A stretch of DNA of 14,477 nucleotides from an uncultured Bacilli bacterium (GTDB lineage Bacteria; Bacillota_I; Bacilli_A; RF39; UBA660), in the NCBI GenBank assembly GCA_947628635.1, contig CANRAX010000024.1, forward strand, positions 1-14,477, given 5' to 3'. Below the pieces are notes generated by a model. That model was not told the origin of the DNA. It searched no databases and saw only the letters and a list, made by a program, of their open reading frames with translations. Position numbers and translations under genes: made by a program. Shown here piece after piece: positions 14,184 to 14,477 of the stretch (position 1 is the stretch's first letter; every line of letters begins with the position of its first letter).

Positions 14184-14215
14184 TTGACAAGACCCGTCGG
14201 GGGGGGGGGTATTAT
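14184..14215 (+). promoter_or_regulatory. Promoter with a G11 tract in the spacer (putative phase-variable switch)
   Basis: A perfect -35 TTGACA (14184-14189) is followed by AGACCCGTC, a run of 11 G (14199-14209) and the -10 TATTAT (14210-14215; 5/6 to consensus). The present spacer is 20 nt, three more than the 17-nt optimum. Loss of three G by slipped-strand mispairing would give an optimal promoter. An 11-G homopolymer in DNA of about 30% GC stands out sharply. The run begins at a small dyad, CCCG-T-CGGG. TATATA or TATAAA a few bases downstream are alternative -10s with longer spacers. Confidence 0.7.
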
Positions 14216-14261
14216 ATAAATAGAAAAAAATAAGAATTGTGTGGAAAAGTTGGTGAAATTA

Positions 14262-14477
14262 ATGAAAAAGAAAAATGGTATTAACATAAATGTAAAAATA
14301 TTGATGGCATTTATATTTGGAATAATCATATCAACGTCGTTATCTTATGTCTTAGCAGAAACACTTATAAAAAGTGAAGATGTTTATTTTGACAAAACTA
14401 GTTCAGGCTTAGCTGTGAATAATGTGCAAGCCGCCATAGATGGAACATGTACCAAGTTTAGTAATGAATTGAATAAT
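14262..14477 (+). CDS. N-terminal part of a secreted or surface protein (3' end outside window)
   Basis: Translation from ATG 14262 is open to the window edge, giving 72 residues. GGTGA at 14252-14256 is the ribosome site (5-nt spacing). The N-terminus is a classical signal peptide: MKKKNG, a hydrophobic core ILMAFIFGIIISTSLSYVL, and a likely signal-peptidase cut after VLA (before ETLIK). The mature start SEDVYFDKTSSGLAVNNVQAAID resembles the 'YDNT-SGL-ATNVQ-AID' motif that I associate with extracellular, fibre-like or repeat-bearing surface proteins of Firmicutes and their phages; that family link is from memory and not certain. One Cys follows (GTCTK). With the G-tract promoter about 45 nt upstream, this is the gene that switch would control. 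Confidence 0.75.
   Translation, partial: MKKKNGININVKILMAFIFGIIISTSLSYVLAETLIKSEDVYFDKTSSGLAVNNVQAAIDGTCTKFSNELNN

Noticed and set aside
14239..14247. Fourth DnaA-like word TGTGGAAAA near the last gene
   Set aside because: Single isolated one-mismatch site in a purine-rich leader; expected by chance and not clustered.
1..14477. Mollicutes genetic code (UGA as Trp)
   Set aside because: All genes read through at family length with TGG as Trp and no in-frame TGA, so the standard code is sufficient.

Overview
This is a low-GC (roughly 30% by eye), gene-dense stretch of a Bacilli-type Firmicute chromosome. The translations are Gram-positive throughout: Lgt, YvcK, WhiA, ClpP, a Gram-positive-type GAPDH and a full-length Spo0A. 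Shine-Dalgarno sites are strong AGGAGG or AGGTGA variants. The standard genetic code holds, because no in-frame TGA interrupts any of these genes. Even so, none of the 14 complete gene ends uses TGA (9 TAA, 5 TAG). A spo0A gene, a lipid-glucosyltransferase-like GT4 and extreme AT-richness together suggest an uncultured, possibly gut-associated Bacilli lineage near Erysipelotrichia or the RF39/Acholeplasma side. That placement is inference.

Layout. (1) 1-5315: a tight plus-strand operon of uvrA (5' end outside the window), a YvlD-like membrane protein, lgt, yvcK and whiA. Spacings are 9-10 nt or overlaps of 13 and 22 nt. It ends in a terminator that looks bidirectional. (2) 5369-5944: clpP on the minus strand, convergent with whiA and divergent from the next unit. 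(3) 6045-8259: a TGS/uridine-kinase-like nucleoside kinase and a small membrane-anchored protein of unknown function, then a terminator. (4) 8260-8491: the largest gene-free gap (232 nt), with a cluster of DnaA-box-like 9-mers and the gapA promoter. (5) 8492-13219: gapA with its own terminator, then pgk, a GNAT-like protein, a diacylglycerol-glucosyltransferase-like GT4 and tpiA as one unit. (6) 13316-14092: spo0A with its own promoter and likely Spo0A boxes, then a strong terminator. (7) 14131-14477: a regulatory region with TTGACA and TATTAT separated by a G11 tract, driving the start of a secreted or surface protein cut by the window end.

The order uvrA-lgt-yvcK-whiA-clpP-gapA-pgk-tpiA is the one known from Staphylococcus and relatives. 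Here it lacks hprK, trxB, rapZ and cggR/gapR, and gpmI-eno do not follow tpiA. The genes cover DNA repair, lipoprotein maturation, envelope and carbon control, proteolysis, lower glycolysis, glycolipid synthesis and the sporulation switch.

The most unusual element is the G11 run inside the spacer of an otherwise near-consensus promoter, directly ahead of a signal-peptide-bearing protein. This is the architecture expected of a phase-variable surface protein switched by slipped-strand mispairing.
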